Made by a program: the position numbers and the translations under genes. 64,000 nucleotides of DNA from Pyxidicoccus xibeiensis (GTDB lineage Bacteria > Myxococcota > Myxococcia > Myxococcales > Myxococcaceae): NCBI RefSeq assembly GCF_024198175.1, contig NZ_JAJVKV010000001.1, forward strand, positions 1,798,001 to 1,862,000, given 5' to 3'. The notes under the pieces were generated by a model. The model was not told the origin of the DNA, did not search any database, and worked only from the letters and a program-made list of their open reading frames with translations. Of this stretch, positions 26,632 through 35,130 are shown piece after piece (the stretch's first letter is position 1; each line of letters opens with the position of its first letter).

Positions 26632-27036
26632 TCAGGGCGCGCCGCAGGCAAGCCACTCGGCGAGGTTGCGGCGCTCGGCGTCCATGGGGCGCGGGTCGTT
26701 GGGGGGCATCTCCTGATTCACGCTGCCGTCCGCCTGGGCGCCGGCCGCCTCGTTGATGCGCGCCGCGTTGGCGCGGACGACGGCGAGCTGGTCCCAGTCC
26801 AGGCCCGGCGGCGCGCCGTTGCGCGCGGCCCCGGTGCGCGTGGAGGCGTGGCAGCGCGTGCAGTACGCGTCCAGGAAGGGGCGGCCGAAGTTCTGCTCCG
26901 TGAGCGCCGTGCCCGCGGGTGGGCACGCCACCTCATTCCCGTCACCGGGCCCATCGTCATCGTCGTCGCCGCAGCCCACCAGGGCCAGGGCGGCGGAGCA
27001 GGACAGCACGGCGGTCCAACGAAGCAGGCGCGACAT
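26632..27036 (-). CDS. c-type cytochrome-like lipoprotein
   Basis: A 134-residue predicted lipoprotein: signal peptide with lipobox ALVGC (Cys near 22), an Asp-rich linker DDDDDGPGDGNE, then one haem-attachment motif CTRCH (about 59-63) in FLDAYCTRCHASTRTG. A likely distal Met ligand lies in EMPPNDPRPM, followed by a short helix RRNLAEWLACG. This is the typical layout of small monohaem lipoproteins in myxobacteria, placed in the periplasm or at the outer membrane. The redox partner is unknown. Confidence 0.8.
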   Translation of the reverse strand: MSRLLRWTAVLSCSAALALVGCGDDDDDGPGDGNEVACPPAGTALTEQNFGRPFLDAYCTRCHASTRTGAARNGAPPGLDWDQLAVVRANAARINEAAGAQADGSVNQEMPPNDPRPMDAERRNLAEWLACGAP

Positions 27037-27286
27037 GGGGGCTCCTCCAGCGGCGGGCCTGACGCCCCGGGAGGGGGCGAGGGCCCGCCAGCCCTCCCGG
27101 ATAGCGGAGCGGGCCCGCTGGCCGTCACTGACCGGGGGTGTCGCCGCACGTCCGGCAACGGACTGCCCGCGTGCTCGCCGGGGAGGCGGAGCCCCGAGCC
27201 CCCGCCGCGCTCCGGCTGCCCACCCCCGCGGCCCGTGCCCACGTTCACGCGAGGGCCGAGCGCGAGGCCCTGGCAAGGAGCGGATG

Positions 27287-27820
27287 ATGGCTCGGCGGAG
27301 GTACACCCCCTGGTCGGCCACCAACGGGCTTCTGTTCGGCCTGGCGGCGGGCGTGGTGCTGGCGCTCGCGGAGGTGGTGCTGGCCGTGGCGACGGGGGAG
27401 GACGCCCTGCGCCCGGTGCGCATGTCCGCGGCGGTGGGGCTGGGGCAGGCCTCGCTCACGGGCGGCGTGTCCGCCGGGCAGGTGCTCCTGGTGGGCCTGG
27501 GCATCCACCTGGCGCTGTCCGCGCTCGCGGGGCTGGCCTACTCGCTCCTGGACGCCGTGCTGCCGCCGGACGGGCGGGGGCGCTGGGAGTTCCAGAGCGC
27601 GGTGGGGATGCTCTTCGGCATCCTCGTCTGGGCCGTGAGCTTCCAGTTCGTCGGGCGCGGCTACTACCCGTGGTTCCACGAGGTGCCGCAGTTCCCCCAG
27701 ATAGTCCTGCACGCCGTCTTCCTGGGGCTGCCGCTGTCGCTGCTGTTCACCACGGCCGAGCGCCGCCGCGCGCTGATGGACGCGGTGGAGGCGCCCCCGG
27801 CGCGGCGCGCGGACCTGTGA
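27287..27820 (+). CDS. integral membrane protein, unknown
   Basis: A 177-residue protein with about four hydrophobic segments: GLLFGLAAGVVLALAEVVLA (about 13-32), VLLVGLGIHLALSALAGLAY, VGMLFGILVWAVSFQFV and IVLHAVFLGLPLSLLF. The ends are basic. No family is recognised. Two adjacent ATGs occur (27284 and 27287); AAGGAG at 27275-27280 is better spaced for the second. Confidence 0.7.
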   Translation: MARRRYTPWSATNGLLFGLAAGVVLALAEVVLAVATGEDALRPVRMSAAVGLGQASLTGGVSAGQVLLVGLGIHLALSALAGLAYSLLDAVLPPDGRGRWEFQSAVGMLFGILVWAVSFQFVGRGYYPWFHEVPQFPQIVLHAVFLGLPLSLLFTTAERRRALMDAVEAPPARRADL

Positions 27821-27866
27821 GGCCCCGGAGCGCGGAGGGCCCCCGAGGCCGGCGGGCCGGCAGGGC

Positions 27867-28238
27867 TCACTCGGAGAAGGCGATGGTGGTCATCAGCGCG
27901 TTCTCCGCCTGCCGCGAGTCCAGCCGCGTGTGCTGCACGACGATGGGCACGTCGGAGATGAAGACGCTGGCGTAGTCGGTGTCGCGGGGGATGGGCTCCG
28001 GGTCCTTCAAGTCGTTGAAGCGCAGGTGGAGCGTGCGGCGCGCGCCCACGGTGATGCGGTAGGGCCCCGCGGGCTCCCGGTCCTTGAAGAAGACGGTGAG
28101 CTTCACCTGGGCGTCGCGGTTGCCCGTGTTGAGGAGGCAGGCCGTCTCGTGGCTCGTCATCGCCGGCGCGGGGCCGGTGCTCTCGCTGGGGATGTAGCCC
28201 TCGGCGATGGCCCACCTGTGGCGTCCGATGGAATCCAT
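27867..28238 (-). CDS. sensory rhodopsin transducer (ASRT) family protein
   Basis: A 123-residue protein strikingly like the Anabaena sensory rhodopsin transducer: IGRHRWAIAEGYIP near the start, then SHETACLLNTGNRDAQVKLT, GARRTLHLRFNDL and the C-terminal VPIVVQHTRLDSRQAENAL. ASRT is a soluble beta-rich tetramer that binds the cytoplasmic side of a microbial rhodopsin. No rhodopsin gene is present in the window, so here it may act with another partner, for example in sugar or DNA binding as proposed for rhodopsin-less homologues. The identification rests on recalled motifs. Confidence 0.85.
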   Translation of the reverse strand: MDSIGRHRWAIAEGYIPSESTGPAPAMTSHETACLLNTGNRDAQVKLTVFFKDREPAGPYRITVGARRTLHLRFNDLKDPEPIPRDTDYASVFISDVPIVVQHTRLDSRQAENALMTTIAFSE

Positions 28239-28423
28239 GCATGCGCTCCGTTCATGAAGGGTGGGAAGGCGGCGCGAGCGTGGACCCGTCGCAGGCTCCG
28301 GGGAAGCGCCTTCCTCGGGCTCCGTGGGAAAGGAGACGGGGGCCCGGGTGCGCGGGCCTCCGGCGCATGGGGCGGCGCGCCCCGCACGGAGGGCCTGTGC
28401 GGGGCGGGTGCATGGGGACCTGC

Positions 28424-28439
28424 GCGTTTGAAAAAACGC
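28424..28439. promoter_or_regulatory. GCGTTT-GAAA-AAACGC hairpin upstream of XRE gene
   Basis: A perfect 6-bp stem with a GAAA tetraloop lies about 95 bp before the XRE regulator start. It is an AT-rich spot in GC-rich DNA and could be an operator, or the end of a leader transcript. Confidence 0.3.
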
Positions 28440-28533
28440 TGAAGGTATGGTGAAAGTACCCGACCTTGAGGGTTATCTATGGGCCTCCGAGGCGCCTGGA
28501 GCGGGGCCCCTCCTTTCGTGGACTGACACACGC

Positions 28534-28914
28534 ATGGACACAGAACTGGCGAGCATGCTGGGAGCCGCGTCGAGGGCCGCCCGGGTGCGGATGGGACTGA
28601 CGCAGGCGGACGTCGCGGAGCGGATTGGCATGGCGTCGGAGGTGTACGGCCGGCTGGAGCGCGGGCACATGCTCCCCAGCGTGCAGAACCTGCGCAGGCT
28701 GTGCGTCGTGCTCAACGTGCCACCGCACGCGCTGCTGGGCCTGGGCGAGGAGCTGGCCGCCCCGGCGCCCGCGAAGGACAAGGCGGTGGCGAAGACGCGC
28801 GAGGACGACACGCCGGAGATGCGGCGGCTGATGCGCAACCTGCGCAAGCTGTCGCCCGTGCAGCTCAAGCTGATGAACCTGGTCGCCTCGGCGATGCAGC
28901 AGAAGAAGAAGTGA
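28534..28914 (+). CDS. XRE family transcriptional regulator
   Basis: A 126-residue protein. An N-terminal Cro/CI-type helix-turn-helix is clear: ASRAARVRMGLTQADVAERI and SEVYGRLERGHMLPSVQNLR, with PHALLGLGEE closing the domain at about residue 75. An Ala/Lys linker and a helical C-terminal part (MRRLMRNLRKLSPVQLKLMN) follow. The frame remains open upstream to an ATG at 28447, but that stretch lacks similarity, so the ATG at 28534 (MDTELASML) is chosen. The upstream region 28424-28480 is AT-rich and carries a hairpin, possibly its own operator. Confidence 0.9.
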   Translation: MDTELASMLGAASRAARVRMGLTQADVAERIGMASEVYGRLERGHMLPSVQNLRRLCVVLNVPPHALLGLGEELAAPAPAKDKAVAKTREDDTPEMRRLMRNLRKLSPVQLKLMNLVASAMQQKKK

Positions 28915-28997
28915 GGCCCCGGGCCCCGCCTCCGTGACGGAGTCGGGGCCCGTGCCCGGGCGCGGGCCGCGAAAGGCGGCTCGCGCCGGGCGGGGAT

Positions 28998-30899
28998 TCA
29001 CCACCGGTCCACCACCGTGTACTCGTCGGTCCGGTACCAGATGGGCTTCTTCGGGGTGGAGCCCGGTGCGTTGTGCACCTTGCGGCGCTTCAAGTCCCCG
29101 GACCGGGCGCAGATGTTCATGCCGAGGGGCTCGGAGGTACGGGTGCGCGGGGCCCTCGCCTCGAACCACTGGATTTCGGCGTCCTCCCCGTCCACCCACA
29201 CCCAGCCATTCATGACGGTGCCAGAGGGGAACGCGCCTGGGTTCCGGACGATGCTCGTGATGAAGCCCGTCCTCAGGCCGCCATTGAGCACCGCGCCGTC
29301 GACGTAGTCCTGGTGGACGTCGAGCTGGGCGGTGCCCACCAGGGGGAGGCGGTACTGCCCGCGGTACTTCTCCAGCACGTCGTTCATCTCCCTCAGGGCA
29401 TTGGGGGAGCAGGGCTCATTCCTGCGCGGTTTGTCTCCCATCGGGGTCGCATAGGGGGTGCTCGCGCAGTGGAGGCTGGCGGCGGCGGCCATCCCCGCGA
29501 GGCTGGCAGGCAGCACGCGCTTTCGTGTGGCGGGGGACTTGGGGGCTCCAGGAGTCGTCGGGTTCGTCACGGTTTCTTCTCTCGTGGTTGGGGAGGTCTC
29601 CGAGGTCTCCGCCTCCATCCCGGCATCCGCTCCCATGGGGACCTGCGGCTCAGGGGTGGCCAGGACAGGAGCCGGGGGCGCGGCGGGCGGGGGCGAAACC
29701 AGGGCCCGCCGCTCGGAGGAAGGCTCCGAGCGCTTCCACCCGAGCAGGGCCACCAGTCCGAGGAGCACCCCCGCGCCCAGCAGGTGCAACGAAGCCGCGG
29801 GGCGCAGCCGGGGCAAGGAGCGGGCCGGGGATGCAGGCAGGTCGGATGGAGGTGCGGGACTCCGTGCGAGAGGCGAAGCCCTCGGGGTGGGGCGGATGAC
29901 GGACGTCGGACGCGCCCCCCGCTCCGCTGGCAGCTCGCGCGCCGGAGTCGTCTGGGAAGGTGCTTCTTCGGGACTGGGAGGGAACAGCGGCTCGTCCCAG
30001 TCGGGGCCCGCGGCCCGCAGCGCTTCCTCGAGGGCGGCGTGCAGGGCCTCGCCATGGGAGAACCGCTCCCGGGCTCGCTTTCGCAGCAGCCGCAGGGCAA
30101 TGGCTTCCAGCGCGGCCGGAACGCGGGGGTTCACCGCCGAGAGCAGGGGTGGCAGGCGCTCCTCGATGTGCTCGATGAGCACATCCCGGGGGAGGGTGGG
30201 CGAGAACGCGGGAGCCCCCGCCAGCACTTCGTAGAGCGTCACGCCGAGGGCATACAGGTCATCCGTCGCGCGGAAGGGATAGTGCGCATCGGGTCGGGCA
30301 TGGTGCTCGCGGTGGAAGCGCAGCGCCTCCGGAGTGCGGTAGTGCGGCGTACCCGGAGGCAGCGAGCCCTCGGTGAGTGGGAGGGACTCGGCGTGGTCCG
30401 CGCTGCCAAAGTCCACGAGGATGGGCTCCTCGTCGAGGGCGCGCACGAGGATGTTGGACGGCTTGAGGTCGCGGTGGAAGACCTCGCGCGCGTGGAGCTC
30501 ACCCAGGGTCTGTGCCAGCCGGGCGAAGAGGCGCGCCACCCTGCGTGCCGAGGGGCGCTTCCGCTTCACCCAGTTGGCCAGGGTGGAGCCCTCCACGAAG
30601 TCCATCACCACGTAGTGGTAGCCGGTTCGCGCATCGGGCCACCGGCCATGGGCCCATACCTTCGCGACGTTCGGGTGGGCGGCCTGGAGCAGGCAGGCCA
30701 GCTCCTTGGTGGCGCGCGCATCGGTGTGGTTGAGGTCTTCGCTGCCCGGGCCGCGCAGGGCGAACTTGAGGGCGTGGACCTGCCCCTCGTGCTCCACCTG
30801 GAACACGATGCCGAAGGAGCCCGAGCCCAACTGCGCGAGGATGCGCCATGGGCCCACCGTCATGCCCGGCCGGAGCGCCACCGGGTGCGCCACCGTCAT
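28998..30899 (-). CDS. Ser/Thr protein kinase with single membrane span
   Basis: A 633-residue Hanks-type kinase. The catalytic domain spans about 15-285: glycine loop LGSGSFGIVFQVEH, VAIK-equivalent HALKFALRG, catalytic HRDLKPSNILV, DFGSADHAE (DFG intact) and GTPHYRTPEALRF (TPE in place of APE). A Pro/Ser-rich linker leads to one membrane segment, LHLLGAGVLLGLVALLGW (about 363-381). About 250 residues lie outside, with a conserved-looking extracellular end rich in Trp and Asn. The start codon overlaps the stop of the upstream DUF2381 gene (ATGA, 30896-30899), so the two are translationally coupled. Confidence 0.93.
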   Translation of the reverse strand: MTVAHPVALRPGMTVGPWRILAQLGSGSFGIVFQVEHEGQVHALKFALRGPGSEDLNHTDARATKELACLLQAAHPNVAKVWAHGRWPDARTGYHYVVMDFVEGSTLANWVKRKRPSARRVARLFARLAQTLGELHAREVFHRDLKPSNILVRALDEEPILVDFGSADHAESLPLTEGSLPPGTPHYRTPEALRFHREHHARPDAHYPFRATDDLYALGVTLYEVLAGAPAFSPTLPRDVLIEHIEERLPPLLSAVNPRVPAALEAIALRLLRKRARERFSHGEALHAALEEALRAAGPDWDEPLFPPSPEEAPSQTTPARELPAERGARPTSVIRPTPRASPLARSPAPPSDLPASPARSLPRLRPAASLHLLGAGVLLGLVALLGWKRSEPSSERRALVSPPPAAPPAPVLATPEPQVPMGADAGMEAETSETSPTTREETVTNPTTPGAPKSPATRKRVLPASLAGMAAAASLHCASTPYATPMGDKPRRNEPCSPNALREMNDVLEKYRGQYRLPLVGTAQLDVHQDYVDGAVLNGGLRTGFITSIVRNPGAFPSGTVMNGWVWVDGEDAEIQWFEARAPRTRTSEPLGMNICARSGDLKRRKVHNAPGSTPKKPIWYRTDEYTVVDRW

Positions 30900-31804
30900 G
30901 GCGTCTCCCCGGCGGAAGGCCGCGCGAGGTGGACTTTTCCCAGTGTCAGGACGCGCGGTCCGCCCTGCTCATGGATGTCGATTCGCAGCAGCTCGGATGG
31001 AAAATGCGGACGCGCGGGGAGTTCCAGCACGAGCCTTCCCTCGGAGCCGGGGAGGAGTGTCGGCACATCCAGGTCCGTCGCCCGGACCGGGACTTCTTCT
31101 TCCGTCTTCTCGACGCGTACCTGCACCCGGCCCGGCCGCCAGGGCGCCTGACCCTTCGCGAGGAAGAGGGTGGCCTCCAGGACCAGGAAGCCAGGGGCGA
31201 TGAAGGCCCTCATGCCGGCGGCGTAGAGGCGCGGCGGCTCCTCTTCCGTCGAGGGGCGGTGGTTCAGCGGCTCCGCGACGATGCCGCTCTCCACGTTCCG
31301 GGAGAAGAGGAGGTTGGCGAAGCGCCCCGAGTCCTCGCAGCGGGCCTGCACGGCGCTCAGGTGTTCCACGAGTGCCTCGGGCGCGAGCGCGGTGCGGAAG
31401 ACGCGAACCTGGCGGTCCACCTCTCCTGGCTGTCCCATGAGGGCGAACGTCACGCGGTTGGGGATGTGGCCATCGGCGAAGCGCAGGGTGAGGGGGATGC
31501 GCTCCTGGGGCGTGAGCTCCATGCGGGGCAGGAGGATGAGGGCGCCCTCGGTGATGTCGACGCGCTCGAACCGCTCCCGGGACGCCCCCAGCTCCAGGCT
31601 GGCGGGAAGCACGGGCGAGTCGAACAGCAGCACGGTGACGGTCCCCGCGGCGACGTGCACGACGTGCGTCGCCGCCGGAGTCTCCGCCGAGAGGGTGATG
31701 TGCCGCTGCCGCATCTGCCGCTCCACTCCGGGTTCTCCCGCTACCGCGGCCATACCTGCCAAGGTGGTAAGTACCAGCATGACCCGGGGAAATGGTTGGA
31801 GCAA
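30896..31804 (-). CDS. DUF2381 family protein (Myxococcus paralogous family TIGR02268)
   Basis: A 302-residue secreted protein of a family found mainly in Myxococcaceae, often beside Ser/Thr kinases. A signal peptide (about 1-23, MLQPFPRVMLVLTTLAGMAA) precedes beta-rich sequence with family-like segments RHITLSAETPA, VTVLLFDSPVLPASLEL, ERIPLTLRFADG and LYAAGMRAFIAPGFLVLE. The function is unknown; pairing with a membrane kinase suggests a periplasmic partner or ligand. The start appears to be TTG at 31804: AGGAGG lies 10 nt upstream, and the ATG at 31780 would remove the charged start of the signal. The AGGAGG sits in the loop of a GCTGAC/GTCAGC hairpin (31807-31828). Confidence 0.88.
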   Translation of the reverse strand: MLQPFPRVMLVLTTLAGMAAVAGEPGVERQMRQRHITLSAETPAATHVVHVAAGTVTVLLFDSPVLPASLELGASRERFERVDITEGALILLPRMELTPQERIPLTLRFADGHIPNRVTFALMGQPGEVDRQVRVFRTALAPEALVEHLSAVQARCEDSGRFANLLFSRNVESGIVAEPLNHRPSTEEEPPRLYAAGMRAFIAPGFLVLEATLFLAKGQAPWRPGRVQVRVEKTEEEVPVRATDLDVPTLLPGSEGRLVLELPARPHFPSELLRIDIHEQGGPRVLTLGKVHLARPSAGETP

Positions 31805-32097
31805 GCGCTGACTACCTCCTGGGTCAGCACCCTAGCAGGGAGGGATGACACGCGGTGACGTCACAGGTTGGCGGCCGTGCGAGGCCCGGTGGGTAGGGCG
31901 GGAGACCTGGGGTGGGTGCCAGGTCCTTGAATTTCCTACGACTGGGGCTTGGAGGCGTCTCCGGGCCCAGGGTAACGGTGGGGGCGGCGGGGTGGACGGG
32001 GCCGGGAAGGGCTGCGTTGAGTAACCGGGGGCCTGCTCGCGGCGTAACAGGCTCTGCCCCGTTCGGGGGGCCTCCTCCGTGTCACGAGACCTCATCC

Positions 32098-32589
32098 ATG
32101 CGACTGCCCGCCGTCTTCCTTGCCGTGCTGCTGCTGGCCGCCTGTGGTCCGTCATCCTCCGTGGACGAGCAGGTAGGCCTGGTGGGGGACCTGGACACGT
32201 CCGAGGCCGGCATCACCGCCTTCGTGCGGGAGGGGCGCTACAAGAGCTGGTTGGCCGAGCCCGCACCGCGCGACTCGGTGAACTCGCATGGCTCCAAGGT
32301 CCGCGTGTTCTTCAACGACGTGCTGGTGGAGTCGATGCGGGCGGGCAATGCGACCCACCCGCGAGGCAGCATCACGGTGAAGGAGCTGTACGAGTCGGAT
32401 GGGAAGACGTCGCGCGGCCATGCGCTCGACGTGAAGGTGGCCGATGGCGCGGGCAAGGACACCTGGATTTTCTACGAGGGCTTCGGGCCGGACTACGACG
32501 ACAACTACTACGGCCGTGCCCATGGGACGTGCCATGGCTGTCATGCGAGCAACGGCACGGACTACGTCGCCACGCCGCTGCCGGAGTAG
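32098..32589 (+). CDS. cytochrome P460-like haem lipoprotein
   Basis: A 163-residue predicted lipoprotein: signal peptide MRLPAVFLAVLLLAAC with lipobox LAAC (Cys16). The body resembles a cytochrome P460 domain (VRVFFNDVLVESMRAGN, GSITVKELYESDG, TWIFYEGFG) and ends with the haem motif CHGCHASNGTDYV near the C-terminus, where P460 proteins carry it. Known P460s oxidise hydroxylamine or detoxify NO; no such role can be claimed here, and the cross-linking Lys cannot be assigned with confidence. Confidence 0.75.
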   Translation: MRLPAVFLAVLLLAACGPSSSVDEQVGLVGDLDTSEAGITAFVREGRYKSWLAEPAPRDSVNSHGSKVRVFFNDVLVESMRAGNATHPRGSITVKELYESDGKTSRGHALDVKVADGAGKDTWIFYEGFGPDYDDNYYGRAHGTCHGCHASNGTDYVATPLPE

Positions 32590-32630
32590 GCGGCTCGACC
32601 GGCTGCCGGCGGCGCGTAGACTCTGTGCCC

Positions 32631-33110
32631 ATGGTCGATGAGCTCGTGCGCAGGCTGGGCCTGGTGCCCCATCCCGAGGGTGGCTTCTACAAGGAGACGT
32701 ACCGCGCGGCGCTGTCGGTGGAGACGCCGCGAGGCGTGCGCTCGGCGGGCACGGCCATCTACTACCTGCTGCCGCGAGGCTCGTTCGCGGCGTGGCACCG
32801 GGTGACGTCGGACGAGGTGTGGCACTTCTACGACGGGCACCCGCTGGAGCTGCTCCTGGTGGGCAGTGACGGGCGGCTGGAGACGGTGGTGCTCGGGCGG
32901 GAGGTGACGAAGGGCGAGCAGCCGCAGGTGGTGGTGCACGCGGGCGTGCTGCAGGCGGCGGTGCCTCGGGGAGAGTTCACGCTGGTGGGCTGCACGGTGT
33001 CGCCCGGCTTTGACTTCTCGGACTGGGAGATGCCGTCCGCTGAGTCGCTGGTGGCGCAGTACCCGGAGCATGCGGAGCGGATGCGTCAGTTGGCGAAGGC
33101 CGCTGGGTAG
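32631..33110 (+). CDS. cupin domain protein (DUF985 / cupin_5)
   Basis: A 159-residue single cupin. Family marks are LVPHPEGGFYKETYR at the start, TAIYYLLPRGSFAAWHRV, SDEVWHFYDGHPLEL and the late GCTVSPGFDFSDWEM. The cluster of His/Glu suggests a bound metal. Some relatives act on sugars or are linked to uronic-acid metabolism, but the substrate is unknown. It follows the P460-like gene by 41 bp on the same strand and may be co-transcribed with it. Confidence 0.9.
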   Translation: MVDELVRRLGLVPHPEGGFYKETYRAALSVETPRGVRSAGTAIYYLLPRGSFAAWHRVTSDEVWHFYDGHPLELLLVGSDGRLETVVLGREVTKGEQPQVVVHAGVLQAAVPRGEFTLVGCTVSPGFDFSDWEMPSAESLVAQYPEHAERMRQLAKAAG

Positions 33111-33233
33111 GCGGGGCAGGCGATGCACTGAATGGAGGGCTGTGCTCGAAAGTTTCCGAGACGCTGTGCATGTGCTGCTGGTGGACGGAAGCCGAAGTGC
33201 AGATGAGCGGAGAGTCCTGCAAGCTGCCCACGC

Positions 33234-34529
33234 ATGAGGACCGCTCTCCTGGTGGTGTTGCGCCTGGCCCTGGTCTGCTGCTGCGTGCTGGCTTCCTCGT
33301 GCGCTACGTCACCTGACGGCCATTCGGAGAGGGCCCGTCCCGAGGAGGTGCGGACGACGCAGCTGTCAGGAGAGCGGGTACGACTCACCTTCCCGCCGTT
33401 GGAGGTCAGCCCTGCGCTGGGGAAGCTGAGTGCAGAGGAAGCCCGAGCGGTGCTCGCCGGCTTCCACCAGGCTCTGCGCGAGGCCACCCCGCCGCGTGTC
33501 CAGCGTGCGCTCGCGGGCGGCGGGGGCACACCGGCCCCGTGGGAGCTCCAGCTTCGACAGGAGTTCCTCGCGCGGTACGGGCCCTCACGGCTGCCGCTGC
33601 CGGACTCGGTGGAGCAGAGTCGGTTGTTCCTCGTGCTGCGCCGGTCGACGCGCTACATGGCGCCGGGCATACGTGACGCGGCGGAGGAGCTGTTCAGCTC
33701 ACCGGCCTTCCTGGCCAGCGTGGCGCTGTCGGTGACGGTGTACCTGGCGGCATGGGCGTTGCCGGAACCCGTCTTCAGCAAGGCCTTCGCGGCGGCGCTG
33801 ACGGTGAGGCTGGCGATTGCGGTGGGGCTGCTGGAGCTGCGCAACCTGGGAGTGGCCTGCTACCAGCTGTACAAGGATGCGGAAGCGGCGAGGACGGTGG
33901 AGGAGTTGGAGGCAGTGGCGGAGCGCTTCGGGCGGGCGCTGGGAGGCACAGCGCTGCGAGTCGTGGTGCTGGTGGCGACCTTTGGTGTTGGGAAGACGCT
34001 GCCGAAGGTGCCGGAGGGCGGAGGCTGGTCGCTTCTCAAACCCTCGCGGTACGCGGTGCCCGGCGGGCTGACGTGGCAGAGCGCGACGACGGCGCAGATG
34101 GTGGCGGACGGTTCGCTGGTGGTCAGCGGTGTGGCAGTGGGGACGGCGACGGGCTCCGCGTCAGGAGGGGCGGGGAGCGCGTGCACGGACGGCTCGGTGA
34201 AGAAGGACGACCACCAGTGGCACCACATCGCCACGAACAAGAACGATACGGCTGAGGTGAGAGGAGGGCCGTGGACGCCACGCTTCGAAGAGCTTTTTGG
34301 AAGGGCTGGGGTGGGGCTGGATGACCCAGTAAACCTTGTCTACCTGAAGGGACATCAGGGGCCGCATCCGGAGCGGTACCACGAGGCAGTATTTGAGCGG
34401 GTGCGATCTGCACTCGGAGATTGTCGCCCCCGGGCGGACTGTCGCCCCCGCCTGTTGACGGAGTTGAAGAAGCTGGCGAGCGAAATCTGTACCGGCGGTT
34501 CCCTGCTGCACCGGCTCGTCACGAAGTGA
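33234..34529 (+). CDS. SitA-like polymorphic toxin lipoprotein with AHH nuclease C-terminus
   Basis: A 431-residue predicted lipoprotein: MRTALLVVLRLALVCCCVLA then ASSC (Cys23). The middle (about 160-220) has two long hydrophobic helices (FLASVALSVTVYLAAWAL; ALTVRLAIAVGLLEL), as in SitA proteins. The C-terminal ~110 residues carry an AHH/HNH-type nuclease pattern: QWHHIATNKN (His330-His331), FEELFGRAGVGLDDPVNLV, and GHQGPHPERYH (His374, 378, 383). SitA toxins of M. xanthus are moved between kin cells by TraA-dependent outer-membrane exchange. The next gene, 22 bp on, looks like the immunity partner. Assignment to a numbered Sit family is not attempted. The toxin end is less GC-rich than neighbours, as usual for exchanged modules. 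Confidence 0.82.
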   Translation: MRTALLVVLRLALVCCCVLASSCATSPDGHSERARPEEVRTTQLSGERVRLTFPPLEVSPALGKLSAEEARAVLAGFHQALREATPPRVQRALAGGGGTPAPWELQLRQEFLARYGPSRLPLPDSVEQSRLFLVLRRSTRYMAPGIRDAAEELFSSPAFLASVALSVTVYLAAWALPEPVFSKAFAAALTVRLAIAVGLLELRNLGVACYQLYKDAEAARTVEELEAVAERFGRALGGTALRVVVLVATFGVGKTLPKVPEGGGWSLLKPSRYAVPGGLTWQSATTAQMVADGSLVVSGVAVGTATGSASGGAGSACTDGSVKKDDHQWHHIATNKNDTAEVRGGPWTPRFEELFGRAGVGLDDPVNLVYLKGHQGPHPERYHEAVFERVRSALGDCRPRADCRPRLLTELKKLASEICTGGSLLHRLVTK

Positions 34530-34551
34530 TAGTGCCTCAAGGAAAATGCTC

Positions 34552-35115
34552 ATGAATCGGTACTTCAAACTGACGGATGACATGCGCATCCGACGGCGTT
34601 GGCACCTGAGGTCACCCCGGGATGAGCAAGGACAGGAAGTCCATTCCTGGCAGTTCTTTGAGAGCAGAAGAATCGAGCTGCAGGACACGATTCGCTTTCC
34701 CGTGAAGCCTGCGGGGCAGGTGCTCGAGTTCACCCTGGACTCCTTTGCGACGCCAGTCGTCCACGAGCGCGTCGTCCAGTTGTTCGAGCGTCTTGGCATC
34801 TCGGAGGTCCAGTTCATCCCGGTGGAGGTCGAAGGGCACGAGGGGCCCTACTTCATCCTCAACACGCTGCGGACCCTCCGCTGCATCGATGATGCTCGCT
34901 GTGAGGAGGTGCAGTACTGGAAGCCGGAGGATGAACGGCCCGATAAAGAAGGTCAGTATCGCTCCGTCATCGGCATGCGCATCGACCCGACGAAGGTGGG
35001 CGATGCCCGCATCTTCCGCCCGTGGGGCTGGTCCGTGGCCCTCATCGTCTCGGAGGACCTCAAGCAGGCCATGGAGGACGCGGCCATCACCGGCACGAAG
35101 TTCGAAGAGGTCTGA
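34552..35115 (+). CDS. imm11/DUF1629-like protein, probable immunity to the adjacent toxin
   Basis: A 187-residue soluble protein starting MNRYFKLTDDM. The pattern AGQVLEFTLDSFATPVVHERVVQLFERLG, then EVQFIPVEVEGHEGPYFILNTLR and a C-terminal FRPWGWSVALIVSEDLKQAMED, fits the imm11 (DUF1629) immunity type, whose members lie downstream of lipoprotein toxins in myxobacteria. The ATG at 34552 is preferred over 34546 because AAGGAAA is then properly spaced. The beginning of the gene is unusually AT-rich for this window. Neutralisation of the upstream nuclease is inferred from position. Confidence 0.75.
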   Translation: MNRYFKLTDDMRIRRRWHLRSPRDEQGQEVHSWQFFESRRIELQDTIRFPVKPAGQVLEFTLDSFATPVVHERVVQLFERLGISEVQFIPVEVEGHEGPYFILNTLRTLRCIDDARCEEVQYWKPEDERPDKEGQYRSVIGMRIDPTKVGDARIFRPWGWSVALIVSEDLKQAMEDAAITGTKFEEV

Positions 35116-35130
35116 CCCCGGGCCGCACGG

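Noticed and set aside
30788-30812. parS-like GCTCCACCTGGAAC
   Set aside because: It lies inside the Ser/Thr kinase catalytic domain where the codons are constrained by the protein, is isolated, and has two mismatches.
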